DNA of 31,557 nt from CAIYMF01 sp943329595 (GTDB taxonomy: Bacteria > Actinomycetota > Actinomycetes > S36-B12 > CAIYMF01): assembly GCA_943329595.2 (NCBI GenBank), contig CALQEM020000011.1, positions 1 through 31,557 on the forward strand, read 5' to 3'. Position 1 is the first letter of the stretch; the number at the start of each line of letters is the position of its first letter. Below, one piece after another: positions 28,700-31,557 of this stretch. The notes beneath the pieces were generated by a model, which did not search any database, was not told the DNA's origin, and saw only the letters and a program-made list of their open reading frames with translations. The position numbers and the translations under genes are program-made.

Positions 28700-29773
28700 G
28701 TGGCTTTCACCACTCAGCGCAAGTTCCTGGCCTTCGGCGCAGTCCCCTTGGCGATCCTCGCCATCGCGGGCGCCTCTGCGTTCACGTTCGGCCAGGACGT
28801 TTCCCAGATCAACGGCTCGCAGGAGCAGGTCGACTACCTCGTCGTGGCCACGAACCAGACCTCGACGGACAACCTGTGGACCATGACCAACTACATCGGT
28901 GACAACCCCACCATCACCAGCACCAACAAGGGCGCCACCATCAAGACCAAGTACGGCGAGCTGCCCCAGTGGTTCCAGGTGAACACCGGCGCCATCAGCG
29001 TTCCCACGGCGGTGCAGGAGGCCGGTGACCTACTGTTCATCAACCCCCGCAGCAGCACCACCTCCGACACCGACACCAACAACGGCCGTGGAGGCACGGG
29101 CGGATCGTTCTCGAACGACGGCGGCGCCGACCAGACCAACACGGTGCAGGCCATCCACGTGAAGGGCAACATCACCAACGTGGCAGCCCTTCGTCAGACC
29201 TACGCCACCTGCCTCATCCCGATCCGCCTGTGGGTCACCGCTGACGGCGGCGACAACTTCACCGACATCACCCGCACCTACCTCGACACGCAGGACCGCG
29301 TGACCAACGGCACGAACGGTCAGACCGCCTCAGACACCAACCCCAACAGCGGCAATGGCAACGGCACCGAGGGCATCGCTACCTCAGGGCCCGGTGTTGG
29401 CAACCCGTTCTACGTTGACTGCTCCACCGGCGAGTTCGAGTTCACCGTACCGACGGCCGCGGCCATCGATATGACCAACCTCGCCGGCGACGCGCACAGC
29501 ACGGTCGCCAACTACGCCTACGAGGTGTCAATTGAGCGCGGCGGAGTGTTCTCCTCGTTCAACAACAACACCGGCGCTCAGCCGGAGTTCGTCTTCCAGT
29601 CGACTCCGCTGACGTACGACCCGACCAACCAGTTCAACGATCCCAACTCGTCGCCCCTCAACCAGGGCACCACGGTTAAGGACAACATGAACGGCAACGG
29701 CCAGTACACGCCGAACTGCGTTCAGCAGAACCCGACGGGTACGACCGTTCAGGGCTGCACGAGCACCCGCTAA
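28700..29773 (+). CDS. Exported protein of unknown family, Asn/Thr-rich
   Basis: 357 residues from GTG 28700, with AAAGGA about eight bases upstream. The signal peptide is clear (FTTQRKFLAFGAVPLAILAI, then AGASAFTFG). The mature part is rich in Asn, Thr, Ser and Gly, strand-like and acidic (QVDYLVVATNQTSTDNLW, GELPQWFQVNTGA, YATCLIPIRLWVTADGG, NYAYEVSIERGGVF), with four Cys: one in ATCLIP, one in VDCSTG, and two near the C-terminus. It resembles secreted fibre-like or surface-layer proteins in composition, but I do not recognise the family. No sorting motif or membrane anchor is seen at the C-terminus. Low use of rare codons and a strong terminator suggest high expression. It stands alone. 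Confidence 0.8.
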   Translation: MAFTTQRKFLAFGAVPLAILAIAGASAFTFGQDVSQINGSQEQVDYLVVATNQTSTDNLWTMTNYIGDNPTITSTNKGATIKTKYGELPQWFQVNTGAISVPTAVQEAGDLLFINPRSSTTSDTDTNNGRGGTGGSFSNDGGADQTNTVQAIHVKGNITNVAALRQTYATCLIPIRLWVTADGGDNFTDITRTYLDTQDRVTNGTNGQTASDTNPNSGNGNGTEGIATSGPGVGNPFYVDCSTGEFEFTVPTAAAIDMTNLAGDAHSTVANYAYEVSIERGGVFSSFNNNTGAQPEFVFQSTPLTYDPTNQFNDPNSSPLNQGTTVKDNMNGNGQYTPNCVQQNPTGTTVQGCTSTR

Positions 29774-29798
29774 GCACCACCTGCACTAACTCCCAACT

Positions 29799-29836
29799 CG
29801 GCGGGGGTCACACCAGCAATGGTGTGGCCCCCGCCG
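29799..29836 (+). terminator. Terminator after the exported protein
   Basis: A 17-bp stem (29799-29815 with 29820-29836, one G-T pair) and loop GCAA lie 26 bases past the stop. The following bases up to 30075 show no gene. Confidence 0.8.
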
Positions 29837-30075
29837 CTGCTGTGAGGCGCGACCCCCACAACGCGTCGGGGGCACCCAAGCACATACCTATCGCGCTACG
29901 GCGCCCCAACCTCCGCGCGGGTGCAGCACACGGACGGCGGGCGGCTGCCGGCCATCGCGTGGCCATTCCGTGCCATCCCGTCATCACCGTGCTTCCACGG
30001 TGGTGGGAAGGCACAACTAATGCCACACTGACGACGAGGTAAATCGTCTACTCCGCATTGAGACAAGGGAGCACC

Positions 30076-30738
30076 ATGAGCGACCGTCCACCCCACGTTG
30101 AGGTGCTGGCGCATGGCCCGTATGAGGTCACCGGGAATGTGCCGCTTCGTCCTCGTCGCGCCGTGCGCACCCCGCGCGGGGAAGCGCTGGCATGGTCTGC
30201 CGAGGCGGAAATCGAGCACACCGAGACGTACTACCTGTGTCGCTGCGGGAAGTCCGAACACCAGCCGTTCTGCGATGGATCCCACGCCTTCGAGTTGTTT
30301 GACGGCACGGAGTCGGCGGCGACTAACACCTTCGACGAGCGAGCCGAGCACCACGAGGGTCCCGGCATCGTCGTTCGGGTCGATCATGAGTTGTGCCACC
30401 ATTCGGGGTTTTGCAAGTACGAGGCCCACAGCTATTTCGACCTCATTCCTCAGGCCGGAGAGACACGCATCGCATCGGAGCTCATCGCGATGGTCGACCG
30501 CTGCCCCTCAGGGGCTCTGACCATCGCGGTCGACGGCCAGAGCGTGGAGCCCGTTCTGCCGTGCCAGATCTCCCCTGTGGCCGACGGTCCGCTGATGCTT
30601 ACTGGCGGGGTGTCTGTCACCCGTTCCGATGGAGTAGAAATGGAAACGCTCAACCGCATCAGCCTCTGTCGGTGCGGAGCGTCCGAGAACAAGCCCTACT
30701 GCGACGGCGCCCACATGCGTATCGGGTTCAAGGCCTGA
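30076..30738 (+). CDS. Double CDGSH iron-sulfur protein with a central ferredoxin-like segment
   Basis: 220 residues. Two CDGSH (mitoNEET-type) motifs bind [2Fe-2S] clusters with three Cys and one His: YLCRCGKSEHQPFCDGSH near residue 53 and LCRCGASENKPYCDGAH near residue 200. The second has Ala for Ser in the last position but keeps the His. Between them, HELCHHSGFCKYEAHSYF with DRCPSGALTIAVDG is a divergent single-cluster ferredoxin pattern (Fer4_19). The protein may therefore hold three clusters and serve in electron transfer or iron handling. AAGGGAG upstream fixes ATG 30076. The next gene begins one base after its stop, so the two are coupled. Confidence 0.88.
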   Translation: MSDRPPHVEVLAHGPYEVTGNVPLRPRRAVRTPRGEALAWSAEAEIEHTETYYLCRCGKSEHQPFCDGSHAFELFDGTESAATNTFDERAEHHEGPGIVVRVDHELCHHSGFCKYEAHSYFDLIPQAGETRIASELIAMVDRCPSGALTIAVDGQSVEPVLPCQISPVADGPLMLTGGVSVTRSDGVEMETLNRISLCRCGASENKPYCDGAHMRIGFKA

Positions 30739-30739
30739 T

Positions 30740-31557
30740 ATGCCAATCGACACCAGAGCCGAGTTGCACGAGCACATCCGCGAGGCCATCGGCATCGAGC
30801 TGACGGTCTTCCCCCCCTACCTCTACGCGATGTACTCGCTCGAAGACCGGGCCAGCGAGCATGCCAAGGTGCTGATGAGCGTCGCGGCCGAGGAAATGCT
30901 CCACGCCATGTTGTGGGCCAATCTGCTTCTGGCCACCGGCGGCGACATCACCTTCTGCAGCCCCACGACCATGCCTTCTTTCCCCGCGGTGATCAGCCAT
31001 CGGGTGCCCGCGCTGACGGTCAATCTCGAGCCTTACTCGCAGGCCCTGGTCGAAAACGTCTTCCTTCCGATTGAGGCGCCGGGAAACCCGGATGAGCCAA
31101 ATGATCCCGACCAATGGCAGTCGCAGGGGCAGCTCTACGGGGCGATTTGGGATGCTGTGGTGCGGCTGAACGCCACCGAAGACCTCTTCGACAACCCGCA
31201 ACTCAACCGTCAGTTCGCCGATCCTCACGGCTACCTCGTGCCGAAGTTCGATGCGGGCGACTCCGGCGGGCTGGTGCTCATCACCGGCCTCGACAGCGCA
31301 CATGAGGCCCTCGAAACAATCGTCCACCAGGGGGAAGGCCTTTCGCACGATCGCTACGCCGACCCTACTCACGCCGAACTCACCCACTACGCCAAGTTTG
31401 TGGAGCTACCTCACGCTGAGATCCTGCGCAGTGGCGTTCTGCCTGCGGTGGCAAACCCCACCGTCGCGACCCTGCCGTTGTCCATCCGGCCAGTTGCCGA
31501 GTTTTCCGACGCGCTAACCACCTACCTCTACCTCGTCATGGACAGACTGCTGGGTCC
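30740..31557 (+). CDS. Ferritin-like (VioB-type) domain protein, 3' part cut by the window edge
   Basis: The frame is open from ATG 30740 to the end of the window, about 272 residues so far. The N-terminal half has the helical di-iron pattern of the ferritin-like domain found in VioB-type iminophenyl-pyruvate dimer synthases: IGIELTVFPPYLYAMYSLED with the first Glu, then VLMSVAAEEMLHAMLWANLL with the ExxH pair. Further on, YGAIWDAVVRLNATEDL and HQGEGLSHDRYADPTHAELT give the second half, with Glu and His ligands. Stand-alone members are of unknown function. It starts one base after the CDGSH protein, so the two are made together. A partnership of an iron-sulfur electron carrier with a di-iron oxidase or oxygenase is a reasonable inference. 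The C-terminus is not visible. Confidence 0.82.
   Translation, partial: MPIDTRAELHEHIREAIGIELTVFPPYLYAMYSLEDRASEHAKVLMSVAAEEMLHAMLWANLLLATGGDITFCSPTTMPSFPAVISHRVPALTVNLEPYSQALVENVFLPIEAPGNPDEPNDPDQWQSQGQLYGAIWDAVVRLNATEDLFDNPQLNRQFADPHGYLVPKFDAGDSGGLVLITGLDSAHEALETIVHQGEGLSHDRYADPTHAELTHYAKFVELPHAEILRSGVLPAVANPTVATLPLSIRPVAEFSDALTTYLYLVMDRLLG

Overview
The window is about 31.6 kb of high-GC DNA from an actinobacterium. A mycothiol-dependent formaldehyde dehydrogenase paired with its usual metallo-hydrolase partner, a WhiB-type regulator, SD-less genes with a -10 hexamer six bases before the start codon, and actinobacterial-type tRNAs all point that way. I cannot name the genus.

Layout. 1-6383 (minus strand): secreted proteins, namely a partial secreted protein, a 1585-residue secreted RHS/YD-repeat protein and a Cys-containing exported protein. 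6534-8442 (plus): an orphan branched-chain amino-acid type substrate-binding lipoprotein and an AlkB-like dioxygenase. 8510-16514: an integrated mobile element of about 8 kb bounded by an 80-bp perfect direct repeat whose right copy contains the 3' end of an intact tRNA-Val(CAC). 16552-19254 (minus): an FkbM methyltransferase, then pabC and pabB. 19370-19646: a tRNA-Gly/Cys/Val cluster. 20428-24350: a copper amine oxidase with a small ABM-like protein, divergent from an APC-family permease. 24410-26423: a BrkB-like membrane protein, a YeaQ-type membrane protein and a RibD-type reductase. 26433-28448 (minus): a formaldehyde-detoxification operon. 28700-29773: an exported protein of unknown family. 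30076-31557: a double-CDGSH iron-sulfur protein coupled to a ferritin-like/VioB-type protein cut by the window edge.

The mobile element is the most unusual part. It carries a tyrosine integrase, an excisionase-like HTH protein, a ParB-domain/DNA-methyltransferase fusion, a replisome-organiser-like protein with iteron-like DNA inside its gene, a WhiB protein, several small zinc-binding proteins and one HK97-type major capsid protein. I see no portal, terminase large subunit, protease, tail or lysis genes. This gene set looks like a phage satellite rather than a complete prophage. Behind a strong terminator downstream of the capsid gene lie a ParB-like gene remnant and a regular array of five 34-bp repeats with 29-30 bp spacers (period 63-64). 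Three of the four spacers contain perfect palindromes, and each palindrome has a counterpart inverted repeat in the adjacent ParB-like remnant, in the same order. No cas gene is present. A comparable inverted repeat sits at the equivalent place inside the intact ParB-methyltransferase gene.
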